59,646 nt of DNA from an uncultured archaeon (lineage in GTDB: Archaea; Thermoproteota; Bathyarchaeia; TCS64), in the NCBI GenBank assembly GCA_938048735.1, contig CALIUM010000026.1:1-59646 (forward strand), read 5' to 3'. Below the pieces are notes generated by a model. It was not told the DNA's origin, ran no database searches, and worked only from the letters and a program-made list of their open reading frames with translations. The position numbers were made by a program, and so were the translations under genes. Positions 52,330-59,646 of the stretch are shown in pieces. Position 1 is the first letter of the stretch. Each line of letters starts with the position of its first letter.

Positions 52330-53000
52330 GGAAGATTGTGAGGATAGATGAGGGCCTCTGCGACGGGTGCGGCCAATGCATAAAGGCCTGCCCTGAAGGG
52401 GCCCTGAGGATTATAGAAGGAAAGGCCAGGATGGTTGATGAGGCTAGATGTGATGGTCTGGGAGCCTGCATTGGATACTGTCCCAAGGGGGCCATAATCA
52501 TGGAAGAGAGGACAGCTCGGCCCTTTCTAAGGATCTTATCTCAAAGCGGAAGAGTCGTCACTCCTCAAGTCCTCTTTAATGGATCCAGAGAACCAATTCT
52601 CCAGTCAAGCGAACCATCTCAAGGCTCAAGTCTTCCCAACTGGCCGATCCAACTTAGGCTCATGCCTATAAGGGCACCTTTCTATGATGATAAAGAGCTT
52701 CTCTTGGCCGCTGACTGCGTGCCCGTCGCCTACAGGGGCATGCATACCTCCCTAATGACAGGGCGTACGGTGGTCATAGGATGCCCAAAGTTCGATGACC
52801 CCAGGGGCTATGCCGAGAAGATTGGGGAGATCCTTAAATGGAATAAAATCAGTGGTATAACCTTAGTTCACATGGAGGTCCCATGCTGCCGAGGCCTTAG
52901 CTGGGCCATAGACCGGGCGGTTGAAGCCTCTGGAAAAAACCTTCCCATTAAGAGGCTAACAGTAACTATTAACGGAGAACTCAGGGAGGAGAGAACATGA
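52320..53000 (+). CDS. Ferredoxin-domain protein with C-terminal conserved domain
   Basis: 226 residues. N-terminal CDGCGQCIKACP (14-25) is a normal 4Fe-4S motif. The second, CDGLGACIGYCP (44-55), has Leu in place of the second Cys, a feature I recall from this family. The C-terminal domain (NWPIQLRLMPIRAPF...LLLAADCVPVA...GCPKFDD...MEVPCC) is typical of stand-alone anaerobe proteins near redox regulators. It probably acts as an FeS electron carrier or sensor; exact role unknown. Confidence 0.82.
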   Translation: MALRKIVRIDEGLCDGCGQCIKACPEGALRIIEGKARMVDEARCDGLGACIGYCPKGAIIMEERTARPFLRILSQSGRVVTPQVLFNGSREPILQSSEPSQGSSLPNWPIQLRLMPIRAPFYDDKELLLAADCVPVAYRGMHTSLMTGRTVVIGCPKFDDPRGYAEKIGEILKWNKISGITLVHMEVPCCRGLSWAIDRAVEASGKNLPIKRLTVTINGELREERT

Positions 53001-53239
53001 CCCAGCGGAGGGTCACACCCGCAACATGCCCAGGCATTGATAAGTTCATCAGGCCTACCGTGAGGTATTTAAAATGCCACATCTGCGGAGGCGATGTCGA
53101 GATCTGGAGCGATGAGGAGACCGGCATATGCCTGAACTGCGGCGCCGAGTGGAGGCCTCCAAAAGAGGAGGCCTCATGCTTAGAGTATTGTGAATATGCC
53201 GATAAATGCAGAGAAATTATAAGAGCGACAAAACACTGA
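52997..53239 (+). CDS. Small cysteine-rich zinc-ribbon protein
   Basis: 80 residues, overlapping the ferredoxin stop by four bases. A ribbon CHICGGD...CLNCGAEW (about 27-47) is followed by a second cysteine group in CLEYCEYADKC (61-71). Both sets could bind Zn or Fe. No named family. Last gene of the ArsR operon. Confidence 0.75.
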   Translation: MTQRRVTPATCPGIDKFIRPTVRYLKCHICGGDVEIWSDEETGICLNCGAEWRPPKEEASCLEYCEYADKCREIIRATKH

Positions 53240-53267
53240 ATCTAGAATTAGTTTATATCTTCTCTAT

Positions 53268-54170
53268 CTATAATCCCAGGATCTCTTTCAGGTGGGCTTT
53301 GTATGGTCCTAGTCTACCCCCAAAGTTTACTGCCGATATTCTCAGAACTCCGGGAATTTCAACGGCTGCTTTTATTCCTATCTCCATCCCCTTCTTCACG
53401 ACATCCATATCCAGGCCGTTTATCACTATCTCATAAACCGAGTTTACCCCCTCTGGAACCCTGGAGTCAGGTAGAGTCTTTCTCAGGGTTGGGCAGAATG
53501 GGTGGTTTGTTGATGCTGGGAGCTTGTATTTCATCGAACCCGCCTTGGAGCCTGAGCGGCATATCCCCCCTGGGAACGGGAGGATCACATATTTCACTCC
53601 CTCGCTTATGGCCTTAACCGCCGCCTCAGCGGCCTCTAATCCAGCCCTTGAGTTTTGAGCCATGATGAGGAAGGCCCCTCCCGCAACGGCCTTCATCGTT
53701 CCGAATCTATCCTCTACTAAAAATTCCCCCTCCATGACGGGTATCCTCCACATCCTCCTCCCATATACCTCTGTTCTCTCCTGGAATCCATCTCCGAAGA
53801 TGCTCAGAGCCCTGCCAACCTTGAGCCTCCTCTTGGCCTTGGGGAGGCCGTCGAAGGCGGCTGTCGTCGGACAGGTCATCACGCACTGCCCAATTCTCGC
53901 TATCAGCTGCTGCTTCAGGCTTCCTCTATCCCTTTGATAGATCTGGATTAGGGCTCCGGGGCGTCCATCTGGGGTCTCCTCCCTTGGGACTAGGCCCTCT
54001 ATCCCGGCCTCAGCCGGGGACATTATTATGGATGATGCGAAGCCTGTGGCGTTTCTGGCCGCCGTCAGGGCCCATTTCTCGCTATCAGCTGTTACGAGTA
54101 CCCTCCCCACCCACATGGGGAAAATCTCTGCGAATGTATCCTCAATCTCCACTCCCTTATAGTTGAACAT
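53268..54170 (-). CDS. ftr: Formylmethanofuran:tetrahydromethanopterin formyltransferase
   Basis: 300 residues matching the whole Ftr protein: EIEDTFAEIFPMWVGRVLVTA at the start, GFASSIIMSPAEAGIEG, RIGQCVMTCPTTAAFDG and the end VEIPGVLRISAVNFGGRLGPY. It moves the formyl group from formylmethanofuran to H4MPT, the second step of the archaeal C1 pathway. A GAGGTGAGGGG ribosome site precedes ATG. It lies 54 bases downstream of fwdC on the same strand. Confidence 0.96.
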   Translation of the reverse strand: MFNYKGVEIEDTFAEIFPMWVGRVLVTADSEKWALTAARNATGFASSIIMSPAEAGIEGLVPREETPDGRPGALIQIYQRDRGSLKQQLIARIGQCVMTCPTTAAFDGLPKAKRRLKVGRALSIFGDGFQERTEVYGRRMWRIPVMEGEFLVEDRFGTMKAVAGGAFLIMAQNSRAGLEAAEAAVKAISEGVKYVILPFPGGICRSGSKAGSMKYKLPASTNHPFCPTLRKTLPDSRVPEGVNSVYEIVINGLDMDVVKKGMEIGIKAAVEIPGVLRISAVNFGGRLGPYKAHLKEILGL

Positions 54171-54224
54171 CCCCTCACCTCATTTAGTATCTTCACATTT
54201 CCGATATATCTATTATCGGTTCGC

Positions 54225-55052
54225 CTATTCCAGATACCTTTCATAGAAGCTCAGGTGGGGGTTGGCATCCGCAGATATGAATAGCCTGCCATCCCCCTCC
54301 TCGGTTAGGTCCCCCCTGAATAGGTAGAATCGCCCCTTGAAGGCCTTCCCCCCGGCGGTTGCTCTCTCTCTGATCTCCTCGAAGGTGAAGCTGGGAAGGA
54401 TCAGGGGGGTTCTCCCTAAAAGTACTATCTTCCCACCCCTCATGTTTGCCCCCAACCGGCCCTCTGAGTTTCCCTCTATGAGGATCTCTCCTCCACCCAT
54501 ATGGACGCCTGCGAACTGATCTACGTTTCCCATTATGTGGATCAGGCCCCCCTCCATCCATGAGCCCACCTCATACCCCGCTTCCCCATGTATTACGATG
54601 GTCCCGCCAGCCATTCCCTTTCCCCTCCCCCTGATCGATGCGCCCACCTGGTTCCCCGCATCTCCATGCACCTCTATAACCCCGCCCCTCATGGAGCACC
54701 CCAACCAGTCTTCCACATTGCCTTGAACCGTGATGGCTCCACCCGTCATCTCCTCCCCCAGGTTGAAGCCAGCATCCCCCTCCAGCCTGATCAAACCCCC
54801 AGTCATCCTCTTCCCTATCCACCTGAAGCTCCTGGTCTCGCCGATGATCACAATCGTCTGCTCCGCTGCCCTTTCAGCTGGAGTGCCAGAGACATCAAAT
54901 ATATCCCCCAATTTCCTCTCCCTATTCCCGACGAGGAGGGGTAGCCCCTCTATCTCCTCTAAGGTTCTCCCCGCAAAGTTGTCTGGGGAGATAGCCTGTC
55001 CATCAGTGGGGAGGCTGACCTCTACCTTCTTCCTTAGAGTTAGCTCCTCCAA
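54225..55052 (-). CDS. fwdC: Formylmethanofuran dehydrogenase subunit C
   Basis: 275 residues from TTG. The middle (about 85-215) is a series of G-x2-G-x3-G repeats (MTGGAITVQGNVEDWLG, MRGGVIEVHGDAGNQVG, MAGGTIVIHGEAGYEVG and more) forming the beta-helix of FwdC/GXGXG domains, which also resembles the C-terminal domain of glutamate synthase. FwdC is a structural partner of FwdA/B. The next lower gene is ftr, and the fwdDBA genes are divergent across 150 bases. Confidence 0.95.
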   Translation of the reverse strand: MEELTLRKKVEVSLPTDGQAISPDNFAGRTLEEIEGLPLLVGNRERKLGDIFDVSGTPAERAAEQTIVIIGETRSFRWIGKRMTGGLIRLEGDAGFNLGEEMTGGAITVQGNVEDWLGCSMRGGVIEVHGDAGNQVGASIRGRGKGMAGGTIVIHGEAGYEVGSWMEGGLIHIMGNVDQFAGVHMGGGEILIEGNSEGRLGANMRGGKIVLLGRTPLILPSFTFEEIRERATAGGKAFKGRFYLFRGDLTEEGDGRLFISADANPHLSFYERYLE

Positions 55053-55082
55053 GCCGACCTCTAACTACTCTAACCCTAAACA

Positions 55083-55162
55083 CTTATAAAATGAGCGCCC
55101 ACGAGCTGGATTCGGGAAAGGGATTTACTCAGGCTGATGATGACATTCAAATCCTTATATAT
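55083..55162. promoter_or_regulatory. Divergent promoters of the fwd genes
   Basis: TTTATAAG on the minus strand (55083-55090) lies about 30 bases before the fwdC TTG. TTATATAT on the plus strand (55155-55162) lies about 45 bases before the fwdD ATG, which has GAGGAGGGGGG just upstream. The two sets of fwd genes are thus driven from one short region. Confidence 0.5.
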
Positions 55163-55205
55163 TACAACTCTGCAGAATAGGGAGAATTTAGTTGAGGAGG
55201 GGGGA

Positions 55206-55589
55206 ATGAAGGCCATCCTCGTTACCGGGAGAACCCTAGGCCAAGGGCTTGGGCTCGAGATAGGGAAGTTCAGCGATATCTATTATAGGAATGTGGCGAC
55301 CTGTGAGATGAACCGAGATGACATGGAGAGGCTGGGCGTAAGGGAGGGAGGCCTCATCAGGGTTAGTTCAGATCTCGACAGCATAGTCCTCAGGGTCTTA
55401 AAGAGCTTCGAGGAGATCCCACCTGGGGTGATCTTCGCGCCGTATGGGCCGTGGATAAACAGGATCATGAGGCCCGAAACTCATGGAACTGGGATGCCAT
55501 CCTTTAAGGGAATCGAGGTCGAGGTGGAGGTGGAGACCTCAAGCCTCAGCGGGATCCCAAAGATCGATGAGCTATTGAGCAAGAGTTAG
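55206..55589 (+). CDS. fwdD: Formylmethanofuran dehydrogenase subunit D
   Basis: About 127 residues from ATG at 55206 (MKAILVTGRTLGQGLGLE), chosen because of the strong Shine-Dalgarno; the frame is open to 55137. It is a molybdopterin dinucleotide-binding domain (VREGGLIRVSSDLDSIVL, IFAPYGPWINRIM, ETHGTGMPSFKGIEVEV). FwdD completes the pterin site of FwdB. Head of fwdDBA, 11 bases before fwdB. Confidence 0.93.
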   Translation: MKAILVTGRTLGQGLGLEIGKFSDIYYRNVATCEMNRDDMERLGVREGGLIRVSSDLDSIVLRVLKSFEEIPPGVIFAPYGPWINRIMRPETHGTGMPSFKGIEVEVEVETSSLSGIPKIDELLSKS

Positions 55590-55600
55590 GGAGGGTTGCT

Positions 55601-56902
55601 TTGGAGACCTTTACTGGAGTTACATGCCCCTTCTGCGGATGCCTTTGCGACGACCTGGAGGTAACCGTTGAGGGGGGAAAAATCACTAAGGTAAGGAATG
55701 GATGCGCCTATAGCCTCACGAAGTACCTCAACTATAATAGGGACAGGGTAGCCGCCCCAATGATAAAGGAGAAGGATAAACAGGTAGCCGTTGAGTTACC
55801 CGCCGCCATAGAGAGGGCTGCGAGGATCCTCGCTGAGGCCAACTATCCCGTCCTCTACGGCTGGAGTTCTACAAGCGGCGAGGCAATAAACTTGGGCATA
55901 GAGCTTGCCGAGGAGGTGGGAGGGGCCATAGATAACACGACATCAGTGTGCCACGGTCCGACCACCGAGGCCCTTCAGGAACTCGGTTTACCGGGGTGCA
56001 CCCTTGGACAGGTGAAGAACAGGGCCGATCTCATAATCTACTGGGGCTCCAACCCCCTCCAGTCACATCTCCGCCACATCTCTAGATATACCATAGGGGC
56101 GGAGGGGAGGTGGAGGAAGAGCAGGGATGACCGAACCCTCGTGGTTGTAGATGTCAGAAAGACCTATACGGCGAGGGTTGCCGACTACTTCATCCAGGTT
56201 GAGCCGAATAGGGATTATGAGCTGATAACTGCCCTGAGGATGGCGTTGAGGCATGAGGAGATAGAGCAGGATAGGGTCGCAGGTGTCCCAGTGGAAGACA
56301 TAGAGGAACTGGCAGACCTCATGATGGGATGCGAGTTCGGAGCCCTATTCTACGGCTTGGGCCTCACCATGAGCTACGGCAAGAACAGGAACATAGACGC
56401 CGCCATATCCCTAGTCAGGGATCTAAATAGATGGACCAAATTCGTCATGATCCCCATGAGGGGCCATTACAACGTGAACGGGGCCAACATAGTCTTTCTC
56501 TGGCTTACTGGATACCCCTTCGCCGTCGACTTCTCCCACGGATATCCAATCTACGCCCCGGGAGCGACATCGGCGGTGGACATCCTGAGCAGGGGCGAGA
56601 GCGATGCCTCCCTAATCATCTCCTCAGACCCAGCGGCAAACTTCCCGAGGAGGGCGATGGAAAACCTCTTCAGCAACCCATTGATAGTCATAGATCCCCA
56701 CAGGACGGTCACCTCCATGAAAGCCGATGTCGTGATACCCTCCGCCCTCGTGGGGATAGAGTGCGAAGGGACGGCATACAGGATGGATGGGGTCCCAATT
56801 AAATTGAAGGGTGTTGTTAAGCCACCGAAAGGGGTCCTCTCAGACGAGGAGGTTCTGAGGGGAATATTAACAGAGGTGAGGAGGCTCAAGAGGGGGGGCT
56901 GA
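55601..56902 (+). CDS. fwdB: Formylmethanofuran dehydrogenase catalytic subunit B
   Basis: 433 residues from TTG. The N-terminal 4Fe-4S ligands are C9, C12, C16 and C35. The metal ligand is Cys117 in TTSVCHGPT (Cys118 in the characterised enzyme), not Sec. The rest is a short molybdopterin oxidoreductase fold (YWGSNPLQSHLRH, PMRGHYNVNGAN). It reduces CO2 to formate, which tunnels to FwdA. Mo or W cannot be decided from sequence. Confidence 0.96.
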   Translation: METFTGVTCPFCGCLCDDLEVTVEGGKITKVRNGCAYSLTKYLNYNRDRVAAPMIKEKDKQVAVELPAAIERAARILAEANYPVLYGWSSTSGEAINLGIELAEEVGGAIDNTTSVCHGPTTEALQELGLPGCTLGQVKNRADLIIYWGSNPLQSHLRHISRYTIGAEGRWRKSRDDRTLVVVDVRKTYTARVADYFIQVEPNRDYELITALRMALRHEEIEQDRVAGVPVEDIEELADLMMGCEFGALFYGLGLTMSYGKNRNIDAAISLVRDLNRWTKFVMIPMRGHYNVNGANIVFLWLTGYPFAVDFSHGYPIYAPGATSAVDILSRGESDASLIISSDPAANFPRRAMENLFSNPLIVIDPHRTVTSMKADVVIPSALVGIECEGTAYRMDGVPIKLKGVVKPPKGVLSDEEVLRGILTEVRRLKRGG

Positions 56903-56903
56903 T

Positions 56904-58604
56904 TTGGAACTCCTCATAACCAACGCCATAGTATATGACCCAATAAACGGGATAGATGGTGAGAAGATCGACATAGCCGTGAAGAACGGCAAGATCGTGG
57001 AGACCCCGGAGCTCAGGGATGCAAAGGTTCTAGACGCTTCGGGGCTAGTGGCTATGCCCGGTGGGGTCGACATCCACGCCCACATCGCAGGCCCAAAGGT
57101 CAACAAGGGTAGACTGCTGAGGCCTGAGGATCACCTTAGGGTGGTAAGGGGTAGGAGGGAGGGGTTGAGGCCAATAGTTGGCTACACCATCCCAACAACC
57201 TTCACAACAGGGTACTGGTACGCCTCCATGGGCTACACAACCGTGATGGAGCCAGCCACACCCCCCCTTGAGACAAGGCATACCCATGAGGAGTTAAACG
57301 ACATCCCGATAATAGATAAGGCCTGCTTCCCAGTCGTCGACAGCAACTGGTTCGTACTAGAGTATCTTAAGGAGGGGGACATAGATGGCTGTGCGGCCTA
57401 CCTCTCCTGGCTTCTGAGGTCGGTGAAGGGCTATGCCTTAAAGCTTGTATCCCCAGGGAGCGAGGAGGCCTGGGGATGGGGAGAAGGTCTCAGGGGAATA
57501 GATGATCCCGTCCCATACTTCGAGATAACTCCAAGGGAGATAATAAGGGGGCTTCACAGGGTGAACAAGCTCCTAAGGCTCCCATCTCCGATCCACATCC
57601 ACTGCAACGACTTAGGGTCTCCGGGAAACTATAAGGTCACCCTCGACACCATGAGGTGTGTAGAGGATCTCGCTGAAATGGATAGGCCTTCCCTACACAT
57701 AGTCCACATCCAGTTCAACGCATATGGGGGGTCGGGATGGGGGGATCTATCATCTGGAGCCCCGGAGCTGGCCAAGTACGTGAACAGCCACAGCCATGTC
57801 ACGGCAGACCTCGGGCAGGTGCTCTTCGAGGACACAACGACGATGACGGCGGACGGCCCCTGGCAGTATGTGCTGCACAGGCTGAGCGGAAACAAGTGGG
57901 TAAACCATGATGTGGAGGCGGAAACAGGAGGCGGCATAGTACCATACGAGTATAGGAGGAAGAGCTATGTGAACGCAATCCAATGGACCATCGGTCTCGA
58001 GTTCGCATTATTGGTCAAGGATCCATGGAAGCTCTGCCTCACAACGGACCACCCTAATGGAGGGCCATTCATCGAGTATCCAAGGATCATGACCTGGCTC
58101 CTCAGCAGCAAGGCCAGGGAGGCAACTCTGGCGAGGATAAATAAGAGGGCGAGGCGTAAGAGCTTATTGGGCTCGATAGATAGGGAGTACACCCTATACG
58201 AACTTGCGATAGTAACGAGGGCTGCGCCTGCGAGGATCCTCGGCCTTGAGGGGAAGGGGCATCTAGGTATAGGAGCCGACGCCGACATCTCTCTATATAG
58301 GCTCGATCCATATACCACGGACCTATCCAAGGATTACAAGAGGGTGAGGGAGGCCCTTAGATGGGCTGCCTACACGATAAAGGGTGGTGAGATAGTAGCT
58401 ATCGATGGTGAGGCTTTAAACACCAGTTTTGGAAAGACCTACTGGGTTGACGTCAAGGTTCCGGAGCGGGATGAAGAACGAATAAAACGTGACCTGAATG
58501 AGAGGTTTGAGAGGTACTACAGCGTAAAGCTTGAGAACTATCCCATCGAGGAGGGGGACCTCAGGTTCTCCTCTCCTCTAAGGATAAGGGGGGAGGGGGT
58601 CTAA
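56904..58604 (+). CDS. fwdA: Formylmethanofuran dehydrogenase subunit A (amidohydrolase)
   Basis: 566 residues from TTG, one base after fwdB. The dinuclear metal site is visible: H58 and H60 in VDIHAHIAG, Lys180 (carboxylated in relatives) in YALKLVSPG, and a late Asp in LTTDHPNGG. FwdA condenses formate with methanofuran to formylmethanofuran. Its stop overlaps the ferredoxin start by one base. Confidence 0.96.
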   Translation: MELLITNAIVYDPINGIDGEKIDIAVKNGKIVETPELRDAKVLDASGLVAMPGGVDIHAHIAGPKVNKGRLLRPEDHLRVVRGRREGLRPIVGYTIPTTFTTGYWYASMGYTTVMEPATPPLETRHTHEELNDIPIIDKACFPVVDSNWFVLEYLKEGDIDGCAAYLSWLLRSVKGYALKLVSPGSEEAWGWGEGLRGIDDPVPYFEITPREIIRGLHRVNKLLRLPSPIHIHCNDLGSPGNYKVTLDTMRCVEDLAEMDRPSLHIVHIQFNAYGGSGWGDLSSGAPELAKYVNSHSHVTADLGQVLFEDTTTMTADGPWQYVLHRLSGNKWVNHDVEAETGGGIVPYEYRRKSYVNAIQWTIGLEFALLVKDPWKLCLTTDHPNGGPFIEYPRIMTWLLSSKAREATLARINKRARRKSLLGSIDREYTLYELAIVTRAAPARILGLEGKGHLGIGADADISLYRLDPYTTDLSKDYKRVREALRWAAYTIKGGEIVAIDGEALNTSFGKTYWVDVKVPERDEERIKRDLNERFERYYSVKLENYPIEEGDLRFSSPLRIRGEGV

Positions 58605-58969
58605 TGGTCTGGGAGCCTAAGAGGCGCGGCGCCATTGTGAAGAGGGATGTTGAAGACCACACAATAATGGAGAGGAGCCTCCTCGTAAAGAGGTACGAGC
58701 TTGAGCTCGACAGGAAGAAGTGCATCGGATGTGGAATATGCGCCGATGCCTGTCCAAAGGAGGCAATCAAATACTCCCCAGCGGAGTTCAAAGGGATAAG
58801 GGCCACCTCCCGACCAAGCATAGATTTCGATCCTGAACTATGCGTCCTATGCGGAGAATGCGTAGCGGTTTGCCCTCTACACGCTCTCACCATGAGGATG
58901 GATGGGGCTGAGAGGAATCCGGTTGTGGAGCTCAACGTATTCGCCCAAGCCACGAGGAAGAGGTGGTGA
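58604..58969 (+). CDS. Two-cluster 4Fe-4S ferredoxin of the fwd operon (FwdG/FwdF-like)
   Basis: 121 residues with [12 protein letters not shown] (39-50) and [12 protein letters not shown] (80-91), separated by about 30 residues. Methanogen Fwd complexes use FwdG (2 clusters) and FwdF (8 clusters); this one is short like FwdG but has an extended N-terminus. It is likely the electron input to FwdB from the adjacent HdrA or a pool ferredoxin. Confidence 0.85.
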   Translation: MVWEPKRRGAIVKRDVEDHTIMERSLLVKRYELELDRKKCIGCGICADACPKEAIKYSPAEFKGIRATSRPSIDFDPELCVLCGECVAVCPLHALTMRMDGAERNPVVELNVFAQATRKRW

Positions 58970-58971
58970 CC

Positions 58972-59646
58972 ATGGAGGAGCCTAGAATCGGGGTATATGT
59001 CTGCCACTGCGGCCTCAACATAGCCGGCACAGTCGACTGCGAGGAGGTAGCTAAAAGGGCCAGCAGCTTACCCAACGTGGTATTATCCAAGGACTACATG
59101 TATATGTGCTCAGACCCGGGCCAGGAGATGATAAGGAAGGACATAGTGGAGCATGGCCTCAATAGGGTCATAGTGGCCGCCTGCTCCCCTAGAATGCATG
59201 AGCAGACCTTCAGGAGATGTGTCGCCTCAGCAGGCCTAAACCCCTTCCTCTTTGAGATGGCGAACATCAGGGAACTCTGCAGCTGGTGCCACACCCACCA
59301 ACCAATAGAGGCTACAGAAAAGGCCTTCGACCTCGTGAAGATGGCCGTCGCAAAGGCGAGATACCTCAACCCCCTTGAGGTGATAAGGGTCCCCGTGACA
59401 AGGGCGGCCCTGGTCATAGGAGGCGGAGTGGCGGGGATCCACGCGGCCCTAGACCTCGCAGACATGGGCTTCAAGGTCTACCTGGTGGAGAGGAGCCCAA
59501 CGATAGGAGGTCATATGGCCCAGCTTGATAAGACCTTCCCGACGCTGGACTGCTCCATCTGTATTCTCGGCCCTAAGATGGTTGATGTGGCTCAGCACCC
59601 GAATATCGAGCTCATAACATACGCAGAGGTCAAGAGGGTCGAGGGC
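58972..59646 (+). CDS. hdrA: HdrA-like protein, start only (runs off window)
   Basis: 225 codons from ATG at 58972, two bases after the ferredoxin stop. [12 protein letters not shown] (11-22), [32 protein letters not shown], the FAD loop [14 protein letters not shown] and [12 protein letters not shown] are standard HdrA. It is a second HdrA, distinct from the one at 17.5 kb: the motif CSWVHM there is CSWCHT here. Co-encoded with fwdDBA, it likely exchanges electrons with Fwd. The C-terminal part, including any MvhD-like fusion, is outside the window. Confidence 0.93.
   Translation, partial: MEEPRIGVYVCHCGLNIAGTVDCEEVAKRASSLPNVVLSKDYMYMCSDPGQEMIRKDIVEHGLNRVIVAACSPRMHEQTFRRCVASAGLNPFLFEMANIRELCSWCHTHQPIEATEKAFDLVKMAVAKARYLNPLEVIRVPVTRAALVIGGGVAGIHAALDLADMGFKVYLVERSPTIGGHMAQLDKTFPTLDCSICILGPKMVDVAQHPNIELITYAEVKRVEG

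Noticed and set aside
55601-58604. Selenocysteine in the Fwd catalytic subunit
   Set aside because: The metal-ligand codon of fwdB is a Cys codon, with no in-frame TGA.
1-59646. CRISPR array, rRNA operon or replication origin
   Set aside because: No regularly spaced repeats, no rRNA sequence, and no cluster of origin-like repeats near an Orc1/Cdc6 gene were found; RFC genes alone do not mark an origin.

Overview
The window is archaeal. It carries archaeal-type RNA polymerase subunit E' (Rpo7) and Spt4, ribosomal proteins S24e and S27ae, RFC small and large subunits, a class I CCA-adding enzyme, a tRNA-splicing endonuclease, four intron-containing tRNA genes, F420 enzymes (NpdG, FprA) and a formylmethanofuran dehydrogenase/formyltransferase (Fwd/Ftr) cluster with HdrA. 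This is an anaerobe with a tetrahydromethanopterin-type C1 (methyl-branch Wood-Ljungdahl) pathway. Several introns lie at non-canonical tRNA positions and many starts are TTG or GTG, which together fit a Thermoproteota/TACK lineage such as a Bathyarchaeia-like organism. That placement is inference, because no rRNA is present.

Layout. 0-5 kb (minus strand): end of an MgtE-like transporter, thpR, then an information-processing operon (PRTase regulator, rpo7, spt4, dephospho-CoA kinase, rps24e, rps27ae) and tRNA-Arg. 5-8.8 kb: tRNA-Lys and an unusual tRNA-Gly, then an AT-rich accessory stretch with a pyrimidine-dimer glycosylase, a broken aspartic-protease gene and hypothetical genes. 9-12.3 kb: Gdt1-type transporter, inositol-phosphate synthase, Ncs6/TtuA with two ubiquitin-like sulfur carriers. 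12.3-21.3 kb: a fumarate block with fumarase (minus), HdrC, HdrB, an iron-sulfur protein, a fumarate-reductase flavoprotein, an HdrA fused to a cysteine-less MvhD-like domain, and malic enzyme (plus). 21.4-36.2 kb: housekeeping genes (PhoU-like, EndA, RFC, NpdG, glutamate synthase, MBL hydrolase, UPF0201/UPF0200, radical SAM activase, amidinotransferase, a frameshifted saccharopine-dehydrogenase-like gene, CCA enzyme, kinase). 36.5-44.6 kb: a membrane-bound molybdopterin oxidoreductase operon (NrfD, small membrane protein, FeS, catalytic subunit, TorD chaperone) followed by moeA. 45-47.7 kb: tRNA-Pro, a flavoprotein and about 2 kb of decaying sequence with at least two identifiable pseudogenes. 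47.7-53.2 kb: peroxiredoxin, MFS transporter and an O2/NO-defence type cluster (FprA, hemerythrin-like, ArsR regulator, ferredoxin, zinc ribbon). 53.3 kb to the end: divergent ftr-fwdC and fwdD-fwdB-fwdA-ferredoxin-hdrA.

How the parts may work together (inference): Fwd/Ftr joins CO2 or formate to the H4MPT pathway, and the HdrA beside it links Fwd to ferredoxin and thiol/disulfide electron transfer. The fumarate block looks like a thiol:fumarate reductase whose TfrB is split into separate iron-sulfur and HdrB proteins and which is co-encoded with HdrA and HdrC. Fumarate could therefore serve as a soluble electron acceptor, with fumarase and malic enzyme joining it to pyruvate. The molybdoenzyme operon gives a second, membrane-bound respiratory route to an exported acceptor, probably a sulfur compound.
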